Shown: positions 22,872 to 33,930, numbered from the stretch's first letter. The stretch: DNA of 64,000 bases from Zoroaster sp. YZ-2022 (GCA_029582265.1 CM055816.1:29494366-29558365); one strand, 5' to 3'. Notes: generated from the sequence alone by a model not told the origin. Translations and numbers: made by a program.

Positions 22872-23184
22872 TTAACCCTCCTACAATTGCTGCACTTTAG
22901 TGGGAAGTTGCTAAAGAGGTCAAAACCAGTCAACTGCCTGTTTTAACTGTTGACCCAAATGTGCACACATGGACATTTTTGACTGGTTTTTACTGTCATT
23001 TTGACCACCCTCAGTAATACCAGACAATGCTTTTACCGGTCAAAAACGATCGACTCATTTTGACGTGTAAATGTACTTACTACACGTAAGGTTTGACAGT
23101 GTTTGACTTTTGCACTAGATATACCTTAGCAAGTACATGTATATCAACATTTTGACTGATTTTGACTCTTGTAGGAGGGCTAAA
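22872..23184. mobile_element. MITE, TTAACCCTCCTAC family, inside gag
   Basis: The ends ttaaccctcctac and gtaggagggctaa are inverted. The interior matches 6082-6400 and 1353-1941. It separates the gag capsid region from the zinc knuckle, so it landed in the retroelement. Confidence 0.85.
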
Positions 23185-23189
23185 ACAAG

Positions 23190-23560
23190 TACTTGCTACC
23201 AATGTACATGAAGCCAATGCCCTCACAAATCATCCACTTGCTATAACTGCAAGAAAGTAGATCACATTGTCTGAGCATGTATAATAAAGCAACAACAGAA
23301 ACCTAAAACAGTAAAACTTGTCTCAACTACTGTTATGTGATGAGGAGGAACTTGATTTATACACAAGGAGTCGTCATCAAAAAATTGGGCATACTTCTTG
23401 ATATTCCGGTTGGAGGCACCCCGATCCAGATGGAGTTGGATACAGGGGCGTCTGTGACTATTGTATCAGACACAGTCTACCAAAAACACCTGAAGGCGTG
23501 GCTGCTACAGGATTCATCAGTGAAACTGTGTACATACACTATGAATAACTTAACACAAAG
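23190..23560 (+). pseudogene. zinc knuckle and aspartic protease remnant
   Basis: Just after the MITE is a frame with CYNCKKVDHIV and a further Cys, a degenerate CCHC knuckle interrupted by stops. At 23337 begins a frame with ILLDIPVGGTPIQ followed by ELDTGASVTIV, the D-T-G-A catalytic motif of retroviral-type aspartic proteases. Normally it cleaves the Gag-Pol polyprotein. Confidence 0.75.
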
Positions 23561-23562
23561 CA

Positions 23563-23798
23563 GTGTTTGCAGAGTATGGAAACCCCTTCAAGGATTTCAC
23601 TGCTTCAGTGAGAATTCCTGAAGGAACGAAACCGATTTTCTATAAGGCACGGCCTGTCCCATATGCTTTGAGAGACAAAGTTGAACTTGAACTGACACGA
23701 TTACAAGATAATGGAGTAATATCTAAAGTAGATCGTAGGGAATGGGCTTCTCCCATTGTAGTAGTACCTAAGCCTGATGGGAAAATAAATCCAAGCGT
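23563..23798 (+). pseudogene. reverse transcriptase N-terminal remnant
   Basis: Contains KARPVPYALRDKVELEL, then GVISKV and ASPIVVVPKPDGKI, the palm/finger start of Ty3/gypsy reverse transcriptase. The frame then jumps directly to integrase sequence. The catalytic YxDD region, RNase H and integrase core are missing, an estimated deletion of about 2 kb. Confidence 0.8.
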
Positions 23799-24288
23799 GT
23801 GGCACCGTATCACCCAGCCTCAAATGGAGCTGCTGAGCATACTGTTCAAGTAGTAATTAAGAGAGCACTCATCAAGCTAATTCTTGATCCTGATCCACGG
23901 AAATGTGATTTGTCAACACATCATTTGGCAAATCAGTTGGCAAATTTTCTAATTACGTATCGGAATACTCCACATACTACGACTGGTAGAACACCTGCTG
24001 AATTATTTTTGAAAAGACCGATAAAGACCATGATAAAGGCCGAGTGCAGGAACGAGAATTGCAAATTGATCAGAGAGTTTGTGTAAAGTTCGTGGGTGGG
24101 TTGATGAAATGGTTGCCCTGAAAGGTAACGAAAGTCTGTGGTTCATGAACATGAACAATGGTAGAATTCGTTTTGTACACATAGATCACATATTGGGTTC
24201 ACAAGAAAAGGCACCTAAAACCAGTAGCACCACAAGTCTATCAGTAGATTTACAGATACCAGTTGCATATCTTGCATATCCTGTGTAA
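23799..24288 (+). pseudogene. integrase C-terminal remnant
   Basis: Begins APYHPASNGAAEHTVQ, the segment with the catalytic Glu of the D,D-35-E integrase, followed by LITYRNTPHTTTGRTPAEL. A frame change near 24080 leads to a chromodomain-less tail ending at 24288. It is joined to the start of reverse transcriptase by the internal deletion. Confidence 0.8.
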
Positions 24289-24532
24289 CTAGTGCTTTAC
24301 ATGCACTTTTCTTAAAGATATATCAGCAGTATTTGGGCCAATTTCAGGATTTCAGGATTTGATGGTAAAAAATAGATTTAAATGTTGAATTGCTATTTTT
24401 CTGGGGTTAAGGAAGTTATAAGCTTTCATTTGAGACATTGAATGAAAAAAATCCATCAAGGATTATTATCAGTAAATAAAAACTCAAAATAATAAAATGT
24501 TGGCCCACTGTTTTAATCCTCAGCTTGTACGA

Positions 24533-24695
24533 GGGTGTGTGTAGTCTTCAGATTGGGTGTGTGTAGTCTTCAGATTGGGTGTGCGTAGTCTTCAGATTGG
24601 GTGTGCGTAGTCTTCAGATTGGGTGTGCGTAGTCTTCAGATTGGGTGTGTGTAGTCTTACTCTTCAGATTGGGTGTGTGTAGTCTTCAGATTGGC
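24533..24695. repeat. 22-bp tandem repeat, about 7 units
   Basis: The unit gggtgtgtgtagtcttcagat repeats with a GTGT/GCGT variant; one unit has a small ttactc insertion near 24658. Confidence 0.9.
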
Positions 24696-25250
24696 CAGTG
24701 TGGCTGTCAATCAGAATCAAACGCATTTCCTCCGATGTGACAGCCCTCCACTCGCAAAAGGCAGAAGTTATTTATTTCATTGTTTTTCCCAGAAAAAAAA
24801 GCCACAGAGGCCTGGGAGTCATTGATATCCTAAAGTGGACCATTCCACATATCTTAGAAAATGTGTCAGTTCCCAGAGCTGTGTAGGTTTTTTTTTCCTG
24901 GGCTGGAAAAGAAATTGCTGCCATATGTCTGTGCACAAAATCAACCATCCATTGTGTACACATAAAGACCTACCCAGATCTAACCCTCTGATAAGTGGAA
25001 CCATCTGTTTAGCATCAGGCTGTGTTGTTTGATGTATTGCGACAGCCAGTGCCAGGCATAATCCCCCCAGACAGAGTGTCTGGGTTCTGTTACATGCTGG
25101 AGAGATAAACTAAACGGCTGTTTGCTGTTTGCAAGGTCATGCAGGAGAGAGATACACTACACAGCCGTTGTGTGTCATCTGGGGTTGAAAATAATACTAG
25201 ACAATAGCAGGGCATGTGGGGAAGTCATTTGGATGTAAAAAGTCAATGGG
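24696..25250. other. intergenic, no gene seen
   Basis: No recognised gene. The end (25174-25217, catctggggttgaaaataat onward) is repeated at 30489-30534, beyond the two elements in between. Confidence 0.45.
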
Positions 25251-25292
25251 GAATGCTACGAAAGACTATTAGTGCCACTCTAAGTATATATT

Positions 25293-25362
25293 ACTAATCC
25301 GTAATAACGGATTAGTAATCCGTTATTACGGATTACTAATCCGTTATTACGGATTATCATTT
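25293..25362. repeat. left sub-terminal 21-bp palindromic array
   Basis: About three units of taatccgtaataacggatta and its reverse form (aatccgttattacggatta). They are probable transposase-binding sites, by analogy with sub-terminal arrays in other DNA transposons. Confidence 0.85.
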
Positions 25363-25399
25363 CCATGTTCATTATCATGCTTTCAGTGATAGGAGCGAT

Positions 25400-26466
25400 A
25401 TGCCACTACCGACCGTGAGTGCGGAATGCAAGCAATATATTCGTTTTTACTTCAATTTGGGTTACAATTATCTAGAAATACGGGCATCATTGTTCGCAAA
25501 CATGACATTCTTATGAGCAAGCGAACACTTCATCGAAGGTTACGAGAACTTGGTTTGTTTCAGCGAAAAGGGCACACCGATATACTGGATGTTGCCTGCT
25601 TTATTGAGGAAGAACTGCAAAAGTCGGGCCAGTTACATGGTTATCGATGGATGCATTTAAAATGTATCCACAACATACCATTGGTATCGATATCGACAAG
25701 GAAAGTGTTCGTCATCTATTAGGACTGTTAGATCCTAATAACGGAGTACAACATCGAGCAAGGAAACGACTGCAAAGGCGAGTATACCGAGGAAGAGGCT
25801 CGAACTTTATCTGGCATATTGACTCGTACGACAAACTTTATTATTCATAAAACAAAATCCTTCTGTCTCTCCTTGGAAACCGTGCTTGATTGACATGCAT
25901 CCGTTTTTCTACTCTAGTTTGTGGACGTTAACAGATTGCTTTCCGATTTGTGGGTGCATTGATCGGACAGCCGGTGATATTAAAGGGTGATTATATAGCT
26001 ATACATTTATGTACATTTAATGATAGGAAATTAATTGGGCTATTTAATTGAATAATTATAATAATTTCAGGTGTGATCGGTGTGGAAACTGAAATTACGT
26101 TGAACTGCGTTCACGTCTTCTTTTTATGAATGTTTATAGGGGGAGTTGGACACCGTTGTGAAAGAGTGGAACGCCCATCGTATTTCTCCATCTCGGAATC
26201 AGCATGGCCCATTTGGGCGACCATCAGTGATATACCACATTCCTCAGTTGTATGGAGCAGAAGACCTAAGTGTACCAGTGCAACCCGATGAAATTGAAGT
26301 CTGCGAAAGCGAGTGTACTTTCAAAGGTCGATACCCGTGTGACAAAGATGTGTTCAAGCTTTGCACAATCCTTATGGCGGAAAGAGATCTGGCAGTGCCA
26401 CAAATCGCTGACGAAGGCGTTATACTGTATAAGAACCTCAGAATAATGATTCAGAGACAGTTGTAA
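25400..26466 (+). pseudogene. integrase-like (DDE) transposase remnant
   Basis: An ATG at 25400 opens MPLPTVSAECKQYIRFYF and reads to about 25510. After a frameshift comes a helix-turn-helix-like part (MSKRTLHRRLRELGLF) and HGYRWMHLK. After a second frameshift near 25665 come ESVRHLLGLLDP, ARKRLQRRVYRGRG and NFIWHIDSYDKL, whose D corresponds to the first catalytic Asp of the rve-type core. Most of the core is then missing or unreadable. The C-terminal part resumes at about 26140 (VVKEWNAHRISPSRNQHGPF) and ends at 26466. The order matches an integrase-core protein family common in fish and invertebrate genomes. The middle loss could partly be an intron (acceptor-like tgtttatag at 26139). Confidence 0.75.
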
Positions 26467-26544
26467 TAATATTGCCATGTGAACATTTCTCTGTCATCTT
26501 CTTGAAAGACTTAAGTGCAACAATGCTGAAGAATTTCTAGATTG

Positions 26545-27087
26545 TACGGAGCTCTTAAGGTGCCATCCGACTTGTTGAGATCCTGGGATGAAGGCATCTT
26601 ACAGGAAATGTGTCGACATCTTGAGAAAATTTTCTTGGGATGACAACATCCTTTCAAGGAAGTTGTCAACTATTTGTGGTCATTTGTACTATTAATTTGT
26701 CATCCTCAAATTAAGCTGTTGACAATTTCCTTTATTTTTTTTATCTCAGGATGACGACATCCTAAAACTTGAATGTCAATATCCCAATATAAATTATCTT
26801 GGGAAGATATCCTCAAATTTGAATGATTACTTCTGAAGTTAATTTAATGTAGAATCTGGCTTTGACGATCATTAGCGATTATTAATGTCAAAACATTTAG
26901 GAAATTTGAGGATGTTGACATCCCAAAATATACAACCTTACAGATTCGACATTTTGCTGGAAAGGATGTCGTCATCCGGAGAAAATTTTCACCGGATTAC
27001 GACATAATATATCTTCATTTATACCAATTATGGTGTTCTATTGACACAGAATCTCTATAAGTCGGATGGCACCTCTACAGCTCCGTA
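26545..27087. mobile_element. nested MITE, TIR TACGGAGCT
   Basis: Ends tacggagctcttaaggtgcc and cacctctacagctccgta are inverted and share gccatccgactt. No clear target duplication is seen (agattg versus gttcca). TAC..GTA ends resemble the host element, so it may be a related non-autonomous form. Confidence 0.7.
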
Positions 27088-27134
27088 GTTCCAATCTCAG
27101 TGATAATGTACAAGGTTGTATTTGTTTGGAAGTG

Positions 27135-27250
27135 GATATTCGACCCGCCGTGGGTCGAATAAGCTCCGAAATTCTTCTTCTTCGCACCGCGGCGGGTCGC
27201 GTAATGATAATTTTTTAGAGCTTATTCGACCCGCGGCGGGTCAAAAATCC
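27135..27250. repeat. GC-rich inverted repeat
   Basis: Copies of ttcgacccgccgtgggtcga and cgacccgcggcgggtc face each other around 27180-27195. It is a hairpin-forming insert within the transposon. Confidence 0.6.
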
Positions 27251-27773
27251 TTGTCCAGTCTGTTCATCGTAGATGTGTCAGTCATAATGTCATTATTGTT
27301 TTGTTTTGGTGTTTTTTGGGGGGGGAGGGGGAAGGGTTCAAAGGGAGGGCAGTGCACAACTTTAGAATGGAAAATGGTGGCATACATTACTTGCATTTAA
27401 GTGTAGATCTTAAGTTGTATGGAACAGCATACACAAAATAATATTTGTTCTCTAGCTTTAAACTTCAAACTGTCTCATTCTTTTCAGTACTTTAATAAAA
27501 GATAAAAGGTTGTACAAATATAATGGTGTTTTTTGTAAATTGTTTTAACAAGGGGTCCTCCATTGTACAAATGTAATGGTGTTTTTTGTAATAAATGACT
27601 TCAGATAAGAAAGCAAGTACCATATGGCTAGTAGTTACACTTATCAGTGGCAAAAGATAGCGTGCATTTATAAGTTGCATATACATCACCGGTTAACATC
27701 CACAATGTAATACTTAATATGTAGGTGCATCAACTTTCCCTACATGTAGTTATCAGTCCTTTTCTTTGCAATG

Positions 27774-27906
27774 TATGGAGCTCCCGAGATGCCATCCGGT
27801 TGCCGACTTCCCAAGCTAATTTATGTCAGGATGAAGACATCATAAAATTACGAGATAAATTAACTCAGGATCTCAAGAATTTGGATGACACTTCAACAGC
27901 TCCGTA
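27774..27906. mobile_element. nested short MITE, TIR TATGGAGC
   Basis: Ends tatggagctcccgagatgcc and cacttcaacagctccgta match those of 26545-27087. Flanks GCAATG (27768-27773) and GCAACG (27907-27912) form a 6-bp target duplication with one mismatch, the size seen for the host element. Confidence 0.7.
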
Positions 27907-28924
27907 GCAACGGGGTGTAGAATAGTTGAAAAGAAAATAATAATTTGCATTTTGAATCTTTGATGGATACCCTCCCGAAATTCCAAACAATTGATAAATA
28001 CAAACAATGCATGTTGACTATTGTTTCATTTTGTTGTTAAAAACAATGTATAAATACAAACTGGTTCATTTTACTTGGAATTTAAGTTTTCAAATCATAA
28101 CATCAGTTTAATTTTTATTACTTATTACATGTATCAGCAACTTTTTACGAAGTAATTTTGATGTGAAATTATTATTAGGTTTTGAAAGATTCAATTGGTT
28201 AATTGGTGTTAATTGTTAATTGGTGTGAAGATTAAAAAAATTAAAGAAAACATATTCAACCACTTTTTTCTAGCTTTTGATAATGCAGTAGTAAAAACTA
28301 AACTACAGTAAACAATGAAACCTTGTTTTGGTTACAAAACAACCTATCACAACTGTTGCTGTAAACTGATAACTCTAGTAAACAAACAAATTTTAAATTG
28401 TCATACATTTACATCAAAAACGTTCTTCAACCTGCAAAATAAGATTTAATTGTAAGGTCCTTACTTACTGGGGCGTTCGTTAGTTATTAGCCAAAAAAGG
28501 TGAAAACAGAAAATAACTGAAAACAGCAGAAAAAATGTAAATCTTCAAAGAGGACATGGGTGCCTACTACAGGTGCTTATTTTATTTCATCTCATTTTCT
28601 TTTAAGAGATAAACCCATATACTGCAGTCATCCAAAAATATAATGTTGTGCCACTTTGTCACAGTATGTAATTACAAGAGTCAGTCCTATATAACATGGA
28701 AACGAATAAATAAAGAAAAAAATATAAATAAATACCAAAAAATCTGGACCAAACTTGGCATAATATTTTAACAGGCCTGTAGCATCAAATATCTAGCCCT
28801 CCTATATCCTCAACTGACCCATTCATCTGTCACAGCTGTTTTACTATTAAATTTGAGAAAATAAAAGTAATATAACTTTTCACACCTATTGCACGTGAGG
28901 GCTGTATGTCCGCGTTAGAAAAAA

Positions 28925-29050
28925 TAATCCGTAATAACGGATTAGTAATCCGTAATAACGGATTAGTAATCCGTAATAACGGATTAGTAATCCGTAATAA
29001 CGGATTAGTAATCCGTAATAACGGATTACTAATCCGTTATTACGGATTAG
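28925..29050. repeat. right sub-terminal 21-bp palindromic array, 6 units
   Basis: Six exact 21-bp steps of taatccgtaataacggatta(g) from 28925; the last unit is in the reversed form. Mirrors the left array. Confidence 0.95.
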
Positions 29051-29145
29051 TGATATATACTTAGAGTGGCACTAATGGTCTTTCGTAGAATGCAGAGAAA
29101 ATTTTTTAATATAACTAGATATAAGTTTTTGTCACAACAAAAACT

Positions 29146-30397
29146 AGGTGTTCGGTTGAAGTTAAAATGATGACGTCATCAATTCGAAGTGCTGGAGAAA
29201 GTCAAATGTTAACGTCTGTTGAAGTTCTCGCGAGAAGTTTATTTGAATACAATACAATACTGAATTTAGAAATTATTTTAATATTAAACTTTGACTTCCG
29301 GTTTGGACAGGAAGTAAAGGTCAAATTGGGGTCACCTTTGCGTAAATATTTTTCGACAATTAACAATCTATACAATGGTGGAAAGATTGTGATTGTTCAA
29401 CCTTGTGGTTGTTCAGATATGATTTTTATTAATATTAAACTTTGACTTCCGGTTTGGACAGGAAGTAAAGGTCAAATTGGGGTCATGTTTTTGTAAATAC
29501 TTTTGACAATTAACAATCTGTACAATGGTGCAAAAACTGTGAATTTACCTCTTGTGGTTGTTGAGATATGATTTTTTTTAATATTAAACTTTGACTTCCG
29601 GTTTGGACAGGAAGTAAGGTCAAATTGGGGTCACCTTTTATAAATATTTGTTGACAATTAACGATCTGTACAATGGTACAAAAAAAATTAATTTACCTCT
29701 TGTGGTTGTTGAGATATGATTTTTTTAAATATTAAACTTTGACTTCCGGTTTGGACAGGAAGTAAGGTCAAATTGGGGTCACCTTTTTGTAAATATTTTT
29801 GGACAATTAACGATCTGTACAATGGTACAAACATTTTGAATTTACCTCTTGTGGTTGTTGAGATATGATTTTTTTAAATATTAAAGTTTGACTTCCGGTT
29901 TGGACAGGAAGTAAGGTCAAATTGGGGTCACCTTTTTGTAAATATTTTTGGACAATTAACGATCTGTACAATGGTATAAACATTTTGAATTTACCTCTTG
30001 TGGTTGTTGAGATATGATTTTTTTTAATATTAAAGTTTGACTTCCGGTTTGGACAGGAAGTAAGGTCAAATTGGGGTCACCTTTTTGTAAATATTTTTTG
30101 ACAATTAACGATCTGTACAATGGTATAAAAATTGTGAATTTACCTCTTGTGGTTGTTGAGATATGATTTTTTTAAATATTAAACTTTGATTTATCGTAAT
30201 TCGATATCTGATGACCTAATCATGACGTCACAAATTTTGTTTCATCTACGTGTTAAGTTCTAAGTATATGCCAAGTTTCAAGTTCATGTGAAGTTTGCAA
30301 GTATGTGTTTTTTGTAGGCAATCTATGGGGAGAAGAAGGAGAAGAAAAGAAAACCGAACAAAAACAATAGGTGTTTCGGGCACATACCCGAACACCT
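29146..30397. mobile_element. AGGTGTTCGG element with tandem-expanded interior
   Basis: Ends aggtgttcggttgaag and cacatacccgaacacct match the 356-bp element at 7281-7636. The extra length is six copies of a unit of about 150 bp, each with gacttccggtttggacagga, near 29293, 29446, 29590, 29741, 29889 and 30039. The short copy has only half a unit (cttgtggttcttgagatatg). No coding sequence. Confidence 0.85.
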
Positions 30398-31380
30398 AAT
30401 TACAACCTGCGGCGCGTGAGCCCTACTGTTTTTTACAGTAGGTAAATTAGGGTGCCACTGAAAAGAGGAGGGGATATGCCAACGTTTTGTCATCTGGGGG
30501 TTAAAAATAATCCTAGACAATAGCAGGGCATGTGTAATATAATTAATACCCTAGGGGATAGGGGTGCCACTGAAAAGAGGAGGGGTGCCGCGTTTAGATA
30601 AAGGAGTGGCTACCTCCCTCGTCGGAGGGTTCGCTTTTAAACATTCGCCAACATCTGAATTTAAAAATTGTTTTCTGTTCATTTAATAAGATATTAATTT
30701 TTAAAATTTGTTCGCTTTTTAAATTCTATTTGTAGAATCTCTTGAGCCAAACATAGGCGATATATTTTTAAAAGTGATATAGCACCCCAAGTAAGATATA
30801 TAGAATAGATAAAAATTAAAAAAATTAACAACCAATTGGTTGAATTGTAATATGTCCCAAATCCATTGCTTAAACTTACTTATTTGTCACTTGTTAGAAA
30901 AAGAAAATAATTTCCTGTTTGAATTTAGGAAAGAGTTTCTCGTACAAAATTATTTGTGGGGAAGATTGACAATGGCATCGCAGTAAATTTGTCATTATTT
31001 TTGTAATTGGTACAGATTTGTAGACAACAGCCTAGGACAGAAGTGTCTGCTTTCAATGAAGTACACGGATGTACTGCCAAGGACAGCAAGGCTGAATATG
31101 TGTAATTGAAGGTACAAATTTCTCATTGTTTGCAAATGACAGCAGTTAATTTTTGTCACGGTTAAGTGTTGAAATGTAAGGCCACCGTATTTATCATTTT
31201 TGGATTGGTCCTGTGCTTGGTCATCCAGAGTTGGAGGGGAGGAGTGTTTGAAAATATTTCTTAAACTTGAACATATACCTTTTTGCAAATACGCACACAA
31301 GCTAATTTCCAAATTAATGTATTCTGGTGTAGCTAAGGCCCCCCAAACAAGTCTCTGGTGTCCATGTGCATCACCATTTT
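30398..31380. other. intergenic, duplicated short phrases
   Basis: The phrase 'gtgccactgaaaagaggagg' occurs near 30451 and 30565. The 45-bp phrase shared with 25174-25217 lies at 30489-30534. No gene seen. Confidence 0.45.
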
Positions 31381-31410
31381 TAGGGTTTCGGCCTGGTCGC
31401 CGAAACCCTA
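31381..31410. repeat. 30-bp hairpin
   Basis: tagggtttcggc and its complement gccgaaaccctа-type arm surround a ctggtc loop; perfect 12-bp stem. A cttcttgtttccgcc tract follows. Possibly the end of a degraded element. Confidence 0.6.
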
Positions 31411-32394
31411 TTGTTATCGTTCAATTATTTTTCTTCTTGTTTCCGCCAAAACCCCATAGGTTTAACACGTGAAGGTTGTCGATGGATGATGTCATATTTA
31501 GCATCATCACATCAATACAAAACATGCACCATAAAGCCTGTAGTGTGAATTAGTGTCTAAAACATAGTACGTTAGTAATTATCATTTTATTAACATTTTA
31601 GTGTGATGCTGCGGGGGGGTCTCGACCCTTCTGACGACTTGACATGGTTAACTGGATCCACAACAGCACAAGAGCCTTGTGACAACTCGACCTATGCAAA
31701 ACGCATATCATTTTGTTACCACAAATTAATATTTCGTTACCTCAAAATAATTTAGCTGGTACAGAGCACTTGATATGCCATTTGATTTATCGGGATATGA
31801 AAACTATTTAGTGTACCTTTCCGAGGTCGCTGTACTGAGAGCTTATCAAGGGCTCCATACCATCTAAATTATTTCAAGGTAATGAAATATGTGGTAACGA
31901 AATGATTTCGTGGGAACAAAATAATTTTGTTAAATGATTTAGTAGAGTGTATGTGAGAAATTGAACATGAATCTATGAAACTATAACGTATAACATTACA
32001 TGCAACCGTTAATTCAACGTTACATGCAACAATTGCCTAAATTCCCTAATCACCTCCAGATCATATCAAATTATATGTTCCCTAATTCTAGGTATAGACT
32101 TCTGTCCTAGCCATCCACATTTGTTAGTATTATTACTAATATTCATATTATTAGGTGTTTGTGCAACAGCGCGAACACCTCATGAAATTGTTGTTGTTTT
32201 TCTCCCTCTCGGTGAGCTCCATGGTGACACTTATCGAACATAAAAAACAAAGTTCCAAAGTTCACAGAGGCTTCAAACTTGACCATAACATGTAGTTTTA
32301 TGACATTTATGACCCAATCTGACCTCTCCTTCCGGTCGAAACTGGAAGTTTAAATGAAAAAAACTATTCTGAAGCACTTTTATAGGGTCTGCAC
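31411..32394. other. intergenic, no gene seen
   Basis: An approximate inverted pair (ttgttaccacaaattaat near 31713 and aatatgtggtaacgaaatga near 31886) suggests a small MITE. A fragment with aggtgtttgtgcaacagcg and gcgaacacct lies at 32154-32182. Confidence 0.4.
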
Positions 32395-32550
32395 TTATGA
32401 GGCCTCTTAAATTAGCCACCGTACTTTGTGCATGGGAAATATGGTCCCGGCATATACATGTACATCGCAAATTACCAGGGAAAAAACACATCACCGCACC
32501 ACTTTTGAAGCCAACCGATGACCAGAAAACGTAGACTTTTTTTTAGGCCT
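32395..32550. mobile_element. MITE fragment, TTAGGCC family
   Basis: Shares 'ttagccaccgtactttg', 'gaagccaaccgatgaccag' and agactttttttttaggcc with 4651-4966 and 7735-8065. Only the right half is present. Confidence 0.55.
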
Positions 32551-32716
32551 TACAACAAAATGCTACAATTATTGACCTTATCATCTCCCTAGTATTGTCT
32601 ATCAATTTTAATACATCTACATGTAGGCAAATAGCGAAATTTACTATTTGATTAATCGCGGCAATATTTTTTCTGGCTTATTTGTAAGCTTTAGACAATA
32701 GACAAATACTTATATC

Positions 32717-32968
32717 AGGGATCAAAATTAACACTAGTCTGCTAGTCCGAGGCTAGTGGTTTTAGCAGCAGGACTATTAGCTGCTAGGGTTTGGGTAGTC
32801 CGATGGGCCATCGAAAAAAAATTAAATGAACAATTAAACTATACAAAATACAGATTCCACATTTTCACCTTTTTCAGAACTACTAAAAATGTGAAGGACT
32901 AGTAAAATTTTGACATAACTAGTCCTGTGGGCTACCATCAAATTCAGTTAATATCAACCCCTCGCTGT
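32717..32968. mobile_element. MITE with TIR GGGATCAAAATTAAC
   Basis: The left end gggatcaaaattaacactag is imperfectly inverted at the right (ttaatatcaacccc). The interior alternates ctgctagtcc and actagtcc phrases. Confidence 0.55.
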
Positions 32969-33192
32969 TTCATCCACACTGAATAACAGTTAGCCATGTT
33001 GTTTTCCCCCTTTCTTGTGTTCAGTTTGATAACGGAACTATATAGATGTGGAAATGTGAATCACTGAATGATGATCAGCAGCTCGACTGAGATGTCCACA
33101 CTGATGTCCCAAGTTCTTTATTTAGTTATGATATATAAGTGAGATTATGGTTCAGGGGAGAACCAATATCGGGCAACTCGTTTCTCAACTAT

Positions 33193-33289
33193 TTCTAAGT
33201 GAGAGTATAATTCAGAGAGAACCATGGGGACTTTATGAAGACCATGTGAAGTCCCCATGGTTCTCCCTGAACCACAATCTCACTTAGAA
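33193..33289. repeat. 97-bp hairpin
   Basis: Arms tctaagtgagagtataattc and its complement (ending atctcacttaga) pair through ccatggggactt/aagtccccatgg with an 11-base centre. A partial extra arm lies at 33139-33165. Confidence 0.75.
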
Positions 33290-33471
33290 ACCAGAGACCT
33301 TTTTTGGCCTAAATGTACCTTTTTTTGCTTGTTTTGTTATTTTGTTACCTGGCCCAAATACAAATGGAGCTCCATTTGTGTTTATAAATCCTCTCTTTGA
33401 AGAATGTGGACCACAAGGGGGAGGGGGTGGATAGTTTCTAATTTACATACACTGCATAACAAAAGAGCCCA

Positions 33472-33672
33472 ACACACATCATTTAACATCAATGAAGCAT
33501 ACCATTTTTATAATCAATATTCTCCGCACATACTCATTTACAAATACTATTTTTTAATGTTATTTTTCAGAAAATAACATTTCAATTTCGTTGCCATTAA
33601 AATATGACAACTTATATAAGAAACAAAAAAATTAAGACATTTTGGATTGAGAAGATTTTGAACAAACTACAG
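33472..33672. repeat. 201-bp direct repeat, left copy
   Basis: From acacacatcatttaacatca to caaactacag. It matches 33931-34130 with few differences and includes a tatataag box. Confidence 0.9.
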
Positions 33673-33930
33673 TACCGGCCGCAAGTAATTCCAAATCCCC
33701 GCGAGTACGAAACGGGGGCGCGAGTAAACTGCGTGGCGGGTACGGGGCCCCACGCGTCCCCGCGGGGATTTTGCGTGGACACAGCGAGGGCCTCGCACGC
33801 GGCGTACGTGTCGTGGACAAGCTTTGCGGGGCCCCACGAAGGCCCCGCAACAGAACCAAGCACAACTTTACGCTTGGGTGAACATGAATACCTTCTATGA
33901 TCACCTGGCGATCCCGAGTAAAAGAACGGC
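33673..33930. other. 258-bp GC-rich insert between direct repeats
   Basis: This segment (gccccacgcgtccccgcggg, gcggggccccacgaaggccc) is strikingly GC-rich against AT-rich surroundings. Three frames are open across it, as expected from its composition. No protein family is recognised. Together with its flanks it looks like a miniature LTR-type element or a partial tandem duplication of a 459-bp unit. Confidence 0.75.

Larger units (their letters stand above)
13460..24290 (+). repeat. segmental duplication, copy A
   Basis: From about 13460 (tgcgctggagtcgag) the sequence matches 56084 onward in the same orientation. It covers all five Ig-receptor exons and the start of the retrotransposon. The offset is about 42.6 kb at the left and 41.3 kb at the transmembrane exon, owing to insertions private to either copy. 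Copy B runs off the window, so the right boundary is unknown; A is given here to the end of the retroelement. Confidence 0.9.
22019..24290 (+). mobile_element. decayed Ty3/gypsy (Mag-like) retrotransposon, copy A
   Basis: A short putative 5' LTR (tgtaatacttgaagtg onward, to about 22153) precedes a possible primer-binding region (tttggcgacgaggatggg). Gag, protease, the start of reverse transcriptase and the end of integrase follow in order but in shifting frames. The middle of pol is deleted, a MITE sits in gag, and no 3' LTR is seen. Copy B carries the same insertion at the same place after exon 5 (63298 on), so it entered before the segmental duplication. Confidence 0.75.
25257..29087 (+). 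mobile_element. IS3EU/IS481-like DNA transposon, TSD GAATGC
   Basis: The element begins TACGAAAGACTATTAGTG and ends with the inverted partner CACTAATGGTCTTTCGTA. It is flanked by GAATGC at 25251-25256 and 29088-29093, a perfect 6-bp target duplication. The inverted repeats reach about 50 bp and lead into sub-terminal arrays of a 21-bp palindromic unit at both ends. Inside are fragments of an integrase-like transposase and two nested MITEs. The 6-bp duplication and TAC..GTA ends fit the IS3EU superfamily as I recall it. The coding region is broken, so this copy is non-autonomous. Confidence 0.9.
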
